A DNA stretch of 64,000 bases from NCBI GenBank assembly GCA_025459425.1, contig JALOQF010000027.1:20212-84211 (forward strand), written 5' to 3'. How positions within the stretch are numbered: the stretch's first letter is position 1; each line of letters starts with the position of its first letter. The notes under the pieces were generated by a model. That model did not search any database. It worked only from the letters and a program-made list of their open reading frames with translations, and was not told the DNA's origin. Below are positions 7,635 through 15,456 of this stretch, piece after piece. Origin of the DNA: Myxococcaceae bacterium (lineage in GTDB: Bacteria; Myxococcota; Myxococcia; Myxococcales; Myxococcaceae). The translations under genes were made by a program, and so were the position numbers.

Positions 7635-10295
7635 ATGACCACCGTGCGCAACGCCCCTCGACCCGTCGGCCCGGGTGCTCCAGGCACGTCGCCCGCCGCG
7701 CCCGCGAAGAAGCCCGAGGCCACCGCGCCGGTCGCGGCCCCGAAGGCCGGGTGGACGAGCCAGGGACCTGCGACGAGTCGCCCGACCGCCTCGGGGAAGC
7801 CGCCGCCCGAGGCCTCGCAGCTCGTGGCCGATGCGCAGGCGATTCACGACGCCTTCCACGGCGGCGTCGGAGGCGTCGGCACCAACGAGGAGAAGCTCTT
7901 CGGAGTGCTGGCCTCGCGCTCGCCGCAGCACCTCGCCGAGGTCAAGCGGGTCTACCAGGAGCATTTTCACCGCAGCCTCGACACGGACCTCTCCCGGGAG
8001 CTCAGCGGACGAGACCTCTCCCGCGCGACGGCGCTGATGGCCGGAGACGGCGTGCAGGCCCAGGTCGAGGCGCTGAAGAGCGCCACCAGCGGCTTCTTCG
8101 GCACCAACACGAAGGAGCTGCTGGCGCTCCTCGAGGCCACACCCCCGGGGGCGATGAAGTCCGTCGCCGACCGCTTCAAGACGCAGTTCGGGCCGCTCGA
8201 CCAGGCGCTCGGCCGCTCGCTGTCGGGCGCGGCCCGGGACGAGGCGCTCGCGCTCCTCAACGGCAACCGGCCCGCCGCCACCGCTGCCAACCTCGACCGC
8301 TCGCTCAACCTGAACCGCAACGCCGCCGAGGTGCTGGCCCGGCTGTCACAGCTGCCGCCCGACGCGCGAGGCGCCGTCGCCACCGCGTACCAGGCCCGCA
8401 CCGGAAAGCCGCTCGCGCAGGACCTCGCCGCGAAGCTCAAGGGCACCGAGAAGGACATGGCCGTCGCGATGGCCCAGGGCGACACCCTGGGGCTCAAGGC
8501 CGCGAAGCTGAAGCACGCCGTCGAGGGGAAGTTCTTCGGCCTCGGCAAGGACGCGACCGCCGCGCTCGCCGTGGTCGAAGGGCTGTCGGCGCAAGACCGC
8601 GCCGCGCTCAAGTCCACCTACCAGCAGAGGTACGGCGCGAGCCTCGACGCTGACGTCGTGTCGCGCTTCGGGGGCCGGGAAGGAGCGCGGCTCGAGAAGG
8701 CCTTCGCGGGCACGCTGGACGACGTCGAGCGCGTGCAGATTGCGCTCCAGGGCTGGGGCGCCGACGAGAAGGCCATCGAGTCGGTGCTCGGCGGTCGCTC
8801 GAAGGAGCAGGTCCAGAAGCTCGCGGCGGACTTCCAGCAGCGCACCGGCACCTCGCTCGCCGGCGCCATCGAGAAGGAGCTCTCGGGCCGCGCGCGCTTC
8901 GAGGCCCAGCTCGCGCTGCAGGGCACGCCTTCCACACCCGAGGAGCAGCTGGCCCAGGCGCAGCAGCGCCGCGACTTCGAGCGCTCGGGCGTCGTCAACG
9001 GGGTCAGCCGCTTCCTCATGGACCGCGTGAGTGACTCGGGCGGTCGCCTCGACGAGTCCACCGCCCTCGCGCAGCAGGCCCTCGCCGCCGGGAAGAAGGA
9101 CGGCCACCTCGACGCCAGGGAGCAGGCCCGCGTGGCCGAGCTGGTGGCGCGCTCGACGGGCGAGGCGAAGACGTACGTCTCGCAGAAGGCCAGCGCGGCG
9201 CAGGCCGCGGGTACGGTCGCCGCGGTGGCTGCCACCGTCGCCACGGCCGGCGCGGGGGCCCCATTGCTCGTCACCGCCGCAGCGGGGGCTGGCGCGTCCG
9301 TCGTGGCGCGCGGGGCGATGGAGGGCCGCGCCTACTCGAGGGACGAGGCCATCGCGGACGCGGCGTCGGGCGTCGTCTCGGGCCTCGCCGGCGCGGCCGG
9401 TGGCGCGGTCGTCGGCAAGGCCGCCACGTCGGTCGGCGGGCGCGTCGCACAGGAAGCCGCGAAAGGCGCCGTCACCGGGTTCATCCAGGGCTCTGCCGAC
9501 AGCGCGCTGCGGGACGAGACGTGGAACGCGGGCCTCGTCGAGGGCCTCGCCGCGTCGGGCCTGGCCGGCAGCAAGTCGGCGCTCCAGTCAGCGGCGCTCG
9601 CCGGCGGCAAGGTGCTCGCCGAGCAGGCGAAGCCGTGGACGATGAACGTCGTCGCCACGAAGTTCCCCGGCGAGAAGGAGCCCGTCGACCTCTCGAAGTA
9701 CAAGTCCGACGCCGCCACCCGGAAGGCCACGCGGGAGATGCTCAAGAAGCAGGGCACGCTCGAGCAGCACGAGTCGATGGCGAAGTTTCTTCAGAAGAAC
9801 GAGCCCGCGCTCAAGAAGGTGGCCCTCGACGACCTCATCGGCCTGCGCGAGTACACGGCCGACGGGTACAAGGCGATGAACGAGGGCTTGCGCGGCTCCC
9901 GCACGGCGCTCAAGGCCACCGCGCCAGTCGTCAAGACGGCCGCCTCGGCGCTCAATCAGCTGCCCGAGGTGAAGGGCACCGTGTACCGCGGCGCCAACCT
10001 CGATGCGGAGCGGCTGGCGAAGTACAAGGTCGGTGAGGTCGTCACCGAGCGCGGCTTCACCAGCACCACCGTGAACAAGGCGATGGTGATGGGCCAGACC
10101 GCCGAGCAGCAGTTCAACAAGAACAGCATGTTCGTCATCAAGTCCGCCGGCGGCGGCCGCGACGTCAGCATCCTCTCGCAGTTCCCCGAGGAGAAAGAGG
10201 TGCTCTTCGGGCCCGGCACCGAGTTCAAGGTGCTCAAGAACGCCTTCGACAAGAAGCTCGGGAAGAACGTCATCTACCTGCAAGAGGTGCCGTGA
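7635..10295 (+). CDS. Annexin-repeat protein with C-terminal ADP-ribosyltransferase domain (candidate toxin)
   Basis: The 886-residue protein has three parts. Residues about 55-435 hold four or five annexin-like repeats, including the Ca-loop-like GVGTNEEKL, GFFGTNTKEL, GLGKDAT and GWGADEKAIESVL; annexins bind acidic membranes. Residues about 520-655 are Ala/Gly-rich and hydrophobic, like the pre-toxin regions of polymorphic toxins. Residues about 720-886 form an R-S-E class ADP-ribosyltransferase: YRG (about 783), the FTSTT core (about 806) and E-K-E (about 852) before VLFGPGTEF, the order expected for C3/iota-type mono-ADP-ribosyltransferases. The start at 7635 has GGGAG 7 bases upstream; an in-frame ATG at 7563 is an alternative. 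There is no classical signal peptide, so export would need a specialised route. The stop overlaps the next start. Confidence 0.85.
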   Translation: MTTVRNAPRPVGPGAPGTSPAAPAKKPEATAPVAAPKAGWTSQGPATSRPTASGKPPPEASQLVADAQAIHDAFHGGVGGVGTNEEKLFGVLASRSPQHLAEVKRVYQEHFHRSLDTDLSRELSGRDLSRATALMAGDGVQAQVEALKSATSGFFGTNTKELLALLEATPPGAMKSVADRFKTQFGPLDQALGRSLSGAARDEALALLNGNRPAATAANLDRSLNLNRNAAEVLARLSQLPPDARGAVATAYQARTGKPLAQDLAAKLKGTEKDMAVAMAQGDTLGLKAAKLKHAVEGKFFGLGKDATAALAVVEGLSAQDRAALKSTYQQRYGASLDADVVSRFGGREGARLEKAFAGTLDDVERVQIALQGWGADEKAIESVLGGRSKEQVQKLAADFQQRTGTSLAGAIEKELSGRARFEAQLALQGTPSTPEEQLAQAQQRRDFERSGVVNGVSRFLMDRVSDSGGRLDESTALAQQALAAGKKDGHLDAREQARVAELVARSTGEAKTYVSQKASAAQAAGTVAAVAATVATAGAGAPLLVTAAAGAGASVVARGAMEGRAYSRDEAIADAASGVVSGLAGAAGGAVVGKAATSVGGRVAQEAAKGAVTGFIQGSADSALRDETWNAGLVEGLAASGLAGSKSALQSAALAGGKVLAEQAKPWTMNVVATKFPGEKEPVDLSKYKSDAATRKATREMLKKQGTLEQHESMAKFLQKNEPALKKVALDDLIGLREYTADGYKAMNEGLRGSRTALKATAPVVKTAASALNQLPEVKGTVYRGANLDAERLAKYKVGEVVTERGFTSTTVNKAMVMGQTAEQQFNKNSMFVIKSAGGGRDVSILSQFPEEKEVLFGPGTEFKVLKNAFDKKLGKNVIYLQEVP

Positions 10296-10570
10296 TGCCG
10301 CTCACGAAGGAAGACGAGGCCGCGCTCGCAGAGCTCGAGGCCGAGGTCGCGAAGGCGCCCGAGCCGCTGCCGAAGAACGTGCGCCGCGACCGCTTCACCG
10401 GAGCCCCCGTCGGCATGGGCGATGATGGCGCGTTGTTTCCGCTCGAGCCCGTGACGGACGAGGAAGGGCCGGCTGCGGCGGCGAAGCCCACGAACAAGCA
10501 GGCCGCGTCGGCGCCGGTCGCCGTCGAGCCGCTCGCAGCAGGAACGAGGCGACGCCCCGGCGGCACGTGA
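10295..10570 (+). CDS. Small acidic protein coupled to the annexin-ADP-ribosyltransferase gene
   Basis: A 91-residue product whose ATG overlaps the upstream TGA (TGATG), implying translational coupling. A GTG one codon earlier (10292) is also possible. It begins PLTKEDEAALAELEAEVA (acidic helix), then has a Pro/Gly segment with FTGAPVGMGDDGALFPLEP and an Ala/Pro-rich tail ending in RRRPGG. It has no signal peptide or membrane segment and I recognise no family. Position alone suggests an immunity protein, chaperone or export adaptor for the upstream toxin-like protein. A short intrinsically disordered protein is also possible. Confidence 0.6.
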   Translation: MPLTKEDEAALAELEAEVAKAPEPLPKNVRRDRFTGAPVGMGDDGALFPLEPVTDEEGPAAAAKPTNKQAASAPVAVEPLAAGTRRRPGGT

Positions 10571-10663
10571 AGGGCTGAGGCTCGTCACCGGGGTTCGGCC
10601 CGAGCCAGCTCGGGGCCTTTCAGTCTGGTTCGAATTTTCCGCTGTGTTCGATAGCTTCGGTCC

Positions 10664-11775
10664 ATGGGTCGACTGCTCCCGTGGGTCCTCGCGACGAGCC
10701 TTCTGGAAGCCTGTGCGACGGTGCATGAGCGCACTGGCGACCGAGCGCAGGAGCGCGGTGACTCGGCGGCGGCGATTCGGGAATACGAGGCGGCCCTCCG
10801 CACCGACGGCCCGCTGATGGACTACGAGTACGAGCGGCTTCGCGAGAAGCGGCGCGTCCTCGTCGAAGGGTCGCTGGGCCCGAAGCTCGACGCGCTCGTG
10901 GGGCCCGGGGCGGACCCGGACGGGGTGCGTCGGTGTGAGCAGGTGCTGACGTTTCGCCGGAGCGCGCGCGACTCGGGGGCGACCTCGGCGCTCGCCGCCC
11001 GGCTGGAGCGCGTGGTGTCCGAGCACTGCGCCGCCGAGAAGCTCGAGCCCTCGCTCCCGGCCGCGGCGCCGGCGGCCACGCAGAAGGCCCTGCGCCTGCT
11101 CGAGGTCGCGTGGAGCACGTTCGCGCCGCAGGCCGTGCTCGACGCCGGCGCGTCGACGCTCGAGAAGGCGTTGACCCGGCCCTGGCCGGCGGTCGAGCGT
11201 GGCCAGGGCCTGGCCGCCGCCACTGCGCTGCTCGAGCTCCGGCAACGGCTGCGAGCCCAGCGCCTGCCGGTGCGCTTCGAGGCCGCGCTCGACGTCCCGC
11301 TCCTCGCGGCGGCCCAGGCCGGCTTCGAGCCCAGCCGCTCGCCGACCGCTGACTTCGCCGCGAGCCTCGCGCTGCGGAACGCGGCGAGGCGCCTGGGGGT
11401 GTCTTCGGCGGTCACCGAGGCCCTGGTGCCTGCACACCGGGCCGCGACCGAGGTGCTGGTCGCCCAGGCACGCGCGGCTCCGGCGGCACGGGCGCTCCAG
11501 ACGTCGACGATGCTGGCCCCGCTGACGGCGTTGGTGGAAGCGGAGCACCCCCTCCGCGTCGAACAGCTCGCGGTGCTCCGACGGGGCGCGGCGCACCACC
11601 TCGAGCCTCGAGGCGCTGCGCCTGCGGCTGGCGTTGCTGCCTTCGCTCAGCGCGTCGGGCCGAGCCGGGACGTCTTTGGGGGCCTCGGCCCCTGGGTCGC
11701 CGCCCCGCTGGCCGGGGCTCGACGCCGGGTCGCGCGAAGGCCACGGCGTGGGGAGTTGGAGGGCGGCGCCAGCGC
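10664..11775 (+). pseudogene. Broken lipoprotein gene with helical-repeat body
   Basis: The start is convincing: MGRLLPWVLATSLLEACATV gives a lipobox (LEAC), followed by a TPR-like helix pair (GDRAQERGDSAAAIREYEAALR) and a long Ala/Leu-rich helical body. Around base 11,590 the coding signal moves to another frame (TSSLEALRLRLALLPSLSAS). Neither frame reaches a stop before entering the opposite-strand regulator gene; the original frame stays open to 12832, running antisense to the HxlR gene and out of frame through the qorB-like gene. I read it as frameshifted and 3'-truncated. The native product may have been an outer-membrane or periplasmic scaffold lipoprotein. The end given is where the neighbouring gene begins. 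Confidence 0.6.
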
Positions 11776-12150
11776 CTACCCCCGCCGCGCTCTCGCCCGC
11801 TGCACGCGAGCGAAGTTCGCCTCGATCCACCTCCCGAGGGCGTCGAGGTGGGCGGCGAGCTCGCGGCCCATGGGCGTCAGCGAGTACTCCACCTTCGGAG
11901 GAATCTCGGCGTACACGCGCCGGTCGACGAAGCCGTCGTACTCGAGCACCTGGAGCGTCTGTGCGAGCATCTTCTCGCTCACCCCGCCCACGCGGTCTCG
12001 CAGGGCGCCGAAGCGCAGCGTGCCCTCCTGGAGGATGATCAAGACGAGCGTGCCCCAGCGGCTGGTGACGTGGTCGAGCACCTCCCGGGAAGGACAGGCC
12101 GCGGCCGTGAGGTCGGGAGCGAAGCGCTTGCTGGCGTTCATGTGCGTCAC
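11776..12150 (-). CDS. HxlR-family transcriptional regulator (QorR/YtfH-like)
   Basis: The 124-residue protein is a MarR-like winged helix of the HxlR family: CPSREVLDHVTSRWGTLVLIILQEGTLRF is split by a turn into the helix-turn-helix entry, followed by FGALRDRVGGVSEKMLAQTLQVLE (recognition helix) and the wing GFVDRRVYAEIPPKVEYSLTPMGREL. A Cys near residue 19 sits where QorR/HypR/YodB-type members have their redox or quinone-sensing cysteine. It is divergent from the qorB-like gene, the arrangement of ytfH-ytfG in Escherichia coli, so it probably represses that gene and itself until quinones or electrophiles modify the cysteine. An internal ATG three codons in is an equally possible start. Confidence 0.88.
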   Translation of the reverse strand: MTHMNASKRFAPDLTAAACPSREVLDHVTSRWGTLVLIILQEGTLRFGALRDRVGGVSEKMLAQTLQVLEYDGFVDRRVYAEIPPKVEYSLTPMGRELAAHLDALGRWIEANFARVQRARARRG

Positions 12151-12151
12151 T

Positions 12152-12187
12152 TACCAGAAAGTGGGTACTTGCTGCCAGGAAGTGGCA
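12152..12187. promoter_or_regulatory. Paired operator-like repeats between the HxlR and qorB-like genes
   Basis: Two copies of CCAGRAAGTGG occur at 12154-12164 and 12175-12185, exactly 21 bases apart (two helical turns). Each is the core of an imperfect palindrome: TACC...GGTA at 12152-12167 and GCCA...TGGC at 12174-12186. They lie directly upstream of the regulator start and 55-90 bases before the oxidoreductase start, fitting two dimers of the HxlR protein on one face of the DNA. Confidence 0.6.
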
Positions 12188-12242
12188 GCGGTACGGAAAG
12201 CGGCCCTGGCAGTCTCGCCAGCACCACCCGGAGTCCACGCTC

Positions 12243-13097
12243 ATGATTCTCGTCACCGGCGCCACCGGTCACCTCGGCCGCCTCGTCGTCTCACACCTGC
12301 TCGCGCGGGTGCCCGCCGCGCAGGTCGTCGCGGGCGTGCGCAACCGCTCGAAGGCCGGACCGCTCGATGCGCTCGGCGTCCAGGTGCGCGAGCTCGACTA
12401 CGACCGGCCGGCGACGGCCGAGGCCGCGATGAAGGGCATCGAGAAGGTGTTGCTCATCTCGAGCAGCGAGTTCGGCAACCGCGTGGGGCAGCACCAGGTC
12501 GTCATCGACGCGGCGAAGCGGGCTGGCGTGAAGCTGCTCGCCTATACGGGCATTCTGCACGCCGAGACGTCGAAGCTCGCCCTGGCCGCGGACCACCAGG
12601 CCACCGAGAAGGCGCTGCGGGCCTCGGGCGTGCCGTTCGTGCTGCTGCGCAACGGCTGGTACCACGAGAACTACACCGGCAACCTCGCCACCACGCTGCA
12701 GCACGGCGTGATGCTGGGCGCGGCGGGGAACGGAAGGGTCGCGCCGGCGGCGCGCGTCGACTTCGCCGAAGCGGCGGTGGCCGTGCTGACGACGCCTGGC
12801 CACGAGGGCAGGGCGTACGAGCTGGCTGGTGACCGTGCGTACACCCTGCACGAGCTGGCGGCCGAGGTCTCGCGCGTCAGCGGAAAGCCCGTCACCTACC
12901 AGAACCTGCCGTTCTCCGAGTACGCCGCCACCTTGAAGTCGTTCGGGCTCCCGCCCGCGTTCGCCGAGCTCCTCGCCGACTCGGACGTGGGCATCGAGCG
13001 CGGCGACCTCGACGACTCGAGCGGCACCCTGCGCACGCTCATCGGCCGGCCGACGACGCCGTTCGCCGACGCGGTGGCGGCCGCTTTGCGGGGCTGA
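12243..13097 (+). CDS. NmrA/QorB-like NAD(P)H:quinone oxidoreductase
   Basis: The 284-residue atypical short-chain dehydrogenase begins MILVTGATGHLGRLV, containing the NAD(P)-binding GATGHLG motif. It then shows VLLISSSEFGNRVGQH, the LLAYTGILHA strand, VLLRNGWYHENY (typical of QorB/YtfG) and PFADAVAAALR at the end. QorB reduces quinones in the cytosol and detoxifies them. The divergent HxlR gene and the paired operators support that role. A GGAG sits about 9 bases before the start. The length matches the family (about 285 aa). Confidence 0.92.
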   Translation: MILVTGATGHLGRLVVSHLLARVPAAQVVAGVRNRSKAGPLDALGVQVRELDYDRPATAEAAMKGIEKVLLISSSEFGNRVGQHQVVIDAAKRAGVKLLAYTGILHAETSKLALAADHQATEKALRASGVPFVLLRNGWYHENYTGNLATTLQHGVMLGAAGNGRVAPAARVDFAEAAVAVLTTPGHEGRAYELAGDRAYTLHELAAEVSRVSGKPVTYQNLPFSEYAATLKSFGLPPAFAELLADSDVGIERGDLDDSSGTLRTLIGRPTTPFADAVAAALRG

Positions 13098-13311
13098 CCC
13101 GACCTGCGGCGGAGGGGCTCGTTCGTCGGCGCCGCCGGGCGCTGCTGCCCGGCCATGACGATCGACCCGAGCCCCCCCGAGCGTGCCGGGGAACGACGCC
13201 CCCAGGCCCTGCTCGCCCGCCGGCACCTGCTGCACGCCCAGCCGATGGAGCTCGCGGAGCTGAACGACTCGAGGCAGCTCGCGCCCCGGGTTCTGGGTAC
13301 AAGGTCGCTCG

Positions 13312-13839
13312 ATGACCCGCTTCACCCTCGTGCTGAGCGCTTCGCGTCGCGGCGTCGTGGGCGTGGCGCTCCTGCTCGCCTCCCTGACGCTCGCCCAGGA
13401 CGCGGGGCGTGACGCAGGCGTGGCGCCGCTGGCACTCCCGCTGAGCCCGGTCATCGACCAGCCCGACGACATGAAGCGCCAGCCACCCGCTGGCCCGTTC
13501 CGTCTGGGCCGTGGCGCCGGCCCTGCTCCGGCGGTCACCCTTGGCGCCATCACCACGCGCGGGCCGCTCGCCCCAGAGCTCGTTCGACGGGTCCTCCGGG
13601 CGCACCTCGGGTTGTTCACCCACTGCGCGACGCTCCACCCGGCCTCCGGGAAGCTCGTGGTGGGCTTCGTCATCACCCCGACGGGGGCCGTCCTCGACGC
13701 GAAGGTCCTCCGGAGCGCGCTGGGCACCGCCGCGCTCGACGCCTGCATCATCGACGTGCTCCGCGAGCGACGCTTCCCCACGCCCACAGCCGGCGGCCCG
13801 GTGAACGTCGAGGTGCCGCTCGAGTTCTCGGCGCGCTGA
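13312..13839 (+). CDS. Secreted protein with AgmX/PglI (TonB-like) C-terminal domain
   Basis: The 175-residue protein has an Ala/Leu-rich signal segment (VVGVALLLASLTLAQ), a Pro-rich linker, and a C-terminal domain LVRRVLRAHLGLFTHC...GKLVVGFVITPTGAVLDAKVLRS...ACIIDVLRERRFPTP...VNVEVPLEF. This is the AgmX/PglI C-terminal domain common in myxobacteria and related to the TonB C-terminus, with its usual Cys pair. These proteins are linked to envelope and gliding functions, but a solo secreted domain like this one is of unknown role. The 213 bases before it hold no gene I can support. Confidence 0.8.
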   Translation: MTRFTLVLSASRRGVVGVALLLASLTLAQDAGRDAGVAPLALPLSPVIDQPDDMKRQPPAGPFRLGRGAGPAPAVTLGAITTRGPLAPELVRRVLRAHLGLFTHCATLHPASGKLVVGFVITPTGAVLDAKVLRSALGTAALDACIIDVLRERRFPTPTAGGPVNVEVPLEFSAR

Positions 13840-13869
13840 ATCGCGCTCGTTCGCACCACGCCAGGCGCG

Positions 13870-14223
13870 TCAGCGCTCGGCCCAGACGGCCAGCTCGTTG
13901 CCGCTGGGGTCGGTGAAGTGAAACCGCCTGCCGCCCGGGAAGAGGAAGGGCTCGGTGGTGATGCGGCCGCCGGCGCGGCGCACGGCCTCGAGCGTCGCGT
14001 CGAGGTCGCTCGAGAACAGAATGACGAGGGGCCCGCCGCGGCCAGTGGGCGTTCCCTTCGTCAGCCCGCCCTGCTCGCGGGTGGCGCTACGAATGCCTGC
14101 GTAGTCGGGGCCGTAGTCGGTGAAGGTCCACCCGAAGGCGGCTGCGTAGAAGACCTTCGCCGCAGCCACGTCGTCGACGGTGAGCTCGACGTAGTCGATG
14201 GCATGGTGGGTGTGGTGGCTCAT
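13870..14223 (-). CDS. VOC (glyoxalase/bleomycin resistance-like) family protein
   Basis: A 117-residue vicinal-oxygen-chelate protein. It has the first beta-alpha-beta unit IDYVELTVDDVAAAKVFYAAAFGWTF (split by a short loop), the central strand GGPLVILFSS, the helix LDATLEAVRRAGGRI and the closing metal-site strand RFHFTDPSGNELAVWAE, whose Glu is the usual metal ligand. Substrate is unknown. The start at 14223 is preferred over an upstream codon that adds eight unrelated residues. It is convergent with the upstream AgmX-type gene, with only 30 bases between. Confidence 0.9.
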   Translation of the reverse strand: MSHHTHHAIDYVELTVDDVAAAKVFYAAAFGWTFTDYGPDYAGIRSATREQGGLTKGTPTGRGGPLVILFSSDLDATLEAVRRAGGRITTEPFLFPGGRRFHFTDPSGNELAVWAER

Positions 14224-14280
14224 GGCCTGCGTTCTGGCACGACCCACCGAGGGCGTGGGTGGGGCGGGAATCGACGGCCG

Positions 14281-14367
14281 TCAGCGGCGCGCGGCCGCCA
14301 CGAGTGCGCCGCGGAGCCAGGCATGGAGGGCGTCCTCCTGGTGACGCTCGTGCCACAGCGCCCACAT
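14281..14367 (-). pseudogene. Possible LysR-type regulator C-terminal remnant
   Basis: About 28 codons read WALWHERHQEDALHAWLRGAL and end at a stop codon, resembling the last strand and helix of LysR substrate-binding domains. Upstream residues in the frame are unrelated. On the plus strand, 14366-14530 has an open run (IDFQHPLAAPKPLTNRAGRS and beyond, ending TGA) of gene-like composition that I cannot assign. The interval may be the joint of two gene scraps. Confidence 0.35.
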
Positions 14368-14541
14368 CATCGATTTCCAGCACCCGCTCGCGGCGCCGAA
14401 GCCGCTGACGAACCGCGCTGGCCGCTCGCCCGACGAGTTCTTCTCGTTCTGGGCCGTGTCCGCGTCGGCCCGCGTGCACCAGGCGCTGGCCGTGCGCGCC
14501 CGGGCCGCCATCGAAGCGGCCGGGCGCTGACCGCGCGCCCC

Positions 14542-14896
14542 TCAGGCCACCGACAGCTCGACGGGAATGTTGCCGCGCGTCGCCTTCGAGTACGGGCACA
14601 CCTGGTGCGCGGCGCTCATCAGCGCTTCGGCCTTCGCCTTCTCGAGCGTCGGCCGAGATGGTGAACGGCCCGGGGTTGAGGCCCTGGGTGCGGGCCACCA
14701 CGCCGAGCGCTCCGGCGAAGCACGCCGAGTAGCCCGCCGCGAAGAGCTGCTCGGGGTTGGTGCCGCGGGCGCCGTCGCCGCCCATCGTCTTCGGCACCGT
14801 GAGGTTGAAGTCGATGATGCCGTCGTCGGACTTCACGTTGCCGCCGCGGCCTCCCTTCGACGTCGCGTGGGCCGTGTAGAGGGTCGTGCTGCTCAT
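14542..14896 (-). pseudogene. ohr: ohr (organic hydroperoxide resistance) with internal deletion and frameshift
   Basis: The N-terminal part from ATG 14896 is a textbook Ohr: LYTAHATSKGGRGGNV, TNPEQLFAAGYSACFAGAL with the peroxidatic Cys. After PFTISAD the frame is lost. The C-terminal part is intact in another frame: KAKAEALMSAAHQVCPYS, KATRGNIPVEL, ending in a stop, with the second catalytic Cys. About 25-30 codons of the middle strands are missing, and the deletion is not a multiple of three. Ohr reduces organic peroxides using these two cysteines. As it stands the gene cannot make the enzyme; the frame continues into unrelated sequence towards the VOC gene. Confidence 0.8.
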
Positions 14897-15456
14897 GGTG
14901 TGGGCTCCTTCGAGATGGCGGTCGTGCTCGCCTCACGACCGACCGGGTAAGCGCCACCAGCTCCTTTGGGAGCACCGGCGATGGCGGCGACGTCGACACC
15001 CGCAGGCCCTGGAACGCTCCACGGCCGCGCCGGCCCCCGGGAGGGGCTCGTCTCTGGCACCGGTGGCTCCAGCAGCGGGTTCACGTCGCGTTGGATGTCA
15101 CCCGATTCGATTGGTTGCAATTAAATCGCATTCAATCAAATAGCCGCAGGCGATCTGAGCTCGAACCCTGAGCCTGGCACGGCGAGCGACCCATCCGGGT
15201 GGGGGCGCCACGCCCCGCCACAGGAGCCGCACCAACTGGTCGACGTCCTTGCCGGTCGCCCGGTGCTCCGGTGCGCGGCGAGATGCCCGGTCTCCAGCGC
15301 CCTCTCGCCTCGAGCTTCGAAGCGCTCGCGCTCACGGAGCCGACGCGGCTCGAGCGCCTCGACGACGTGCTCACGCTCGCGGGCCGGTCGTTCGACTGAG
15401 CGCGCGACGACGTCGCCACGCCGCGCACGGCCAGGCTCTCGGCCGCGACTCGATGG
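14897..15456. other. 560-base non-genic stretch upstream of ohr
   Basis: I can support no gene here. It includes an AT-rich patch with a palindrome (separate entry). On the plus strand there is a short open tail ending at 15399 (SFEALALTEPTRLERLDDV, then LTLAGRSFD) that may be the end of a lost gene. An OhrR/MarR gene would be expected beside ohr but is not recognisable. Confidence 0.5.
15109..15137. promoter_or_regulatory. 29-bp imperfect palindrome, OhrR/MarR-type operator candidate
   Basis: The palindrome is centred on 15123. Outer arms are GATTG and CAATC and the inner core is TGCAATT-A-AATCGCA; 11 of 14 base pairs match. It is strikingly AT-rich in this GC-rich genome. OhrR operators typically are AATT-containing inverted repeats near ohr, which supports the guess, but it lies about 210 bases from the ohr start. 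Confidence 0.45.

Noticed and set aside
10664..12832. A single 722-residue protein spanning the lipoprotein, HxlR and qorB-like region
   Set aside because: Only the first 310 residues are protein-like; the rest overlaps two well-supported genes.
13155..13412. Small plus-strand gene of 85 codons
   Set aside because: Arg/Pro-rich, overlaps the AgmX/PglI gene start, and shows no motif.
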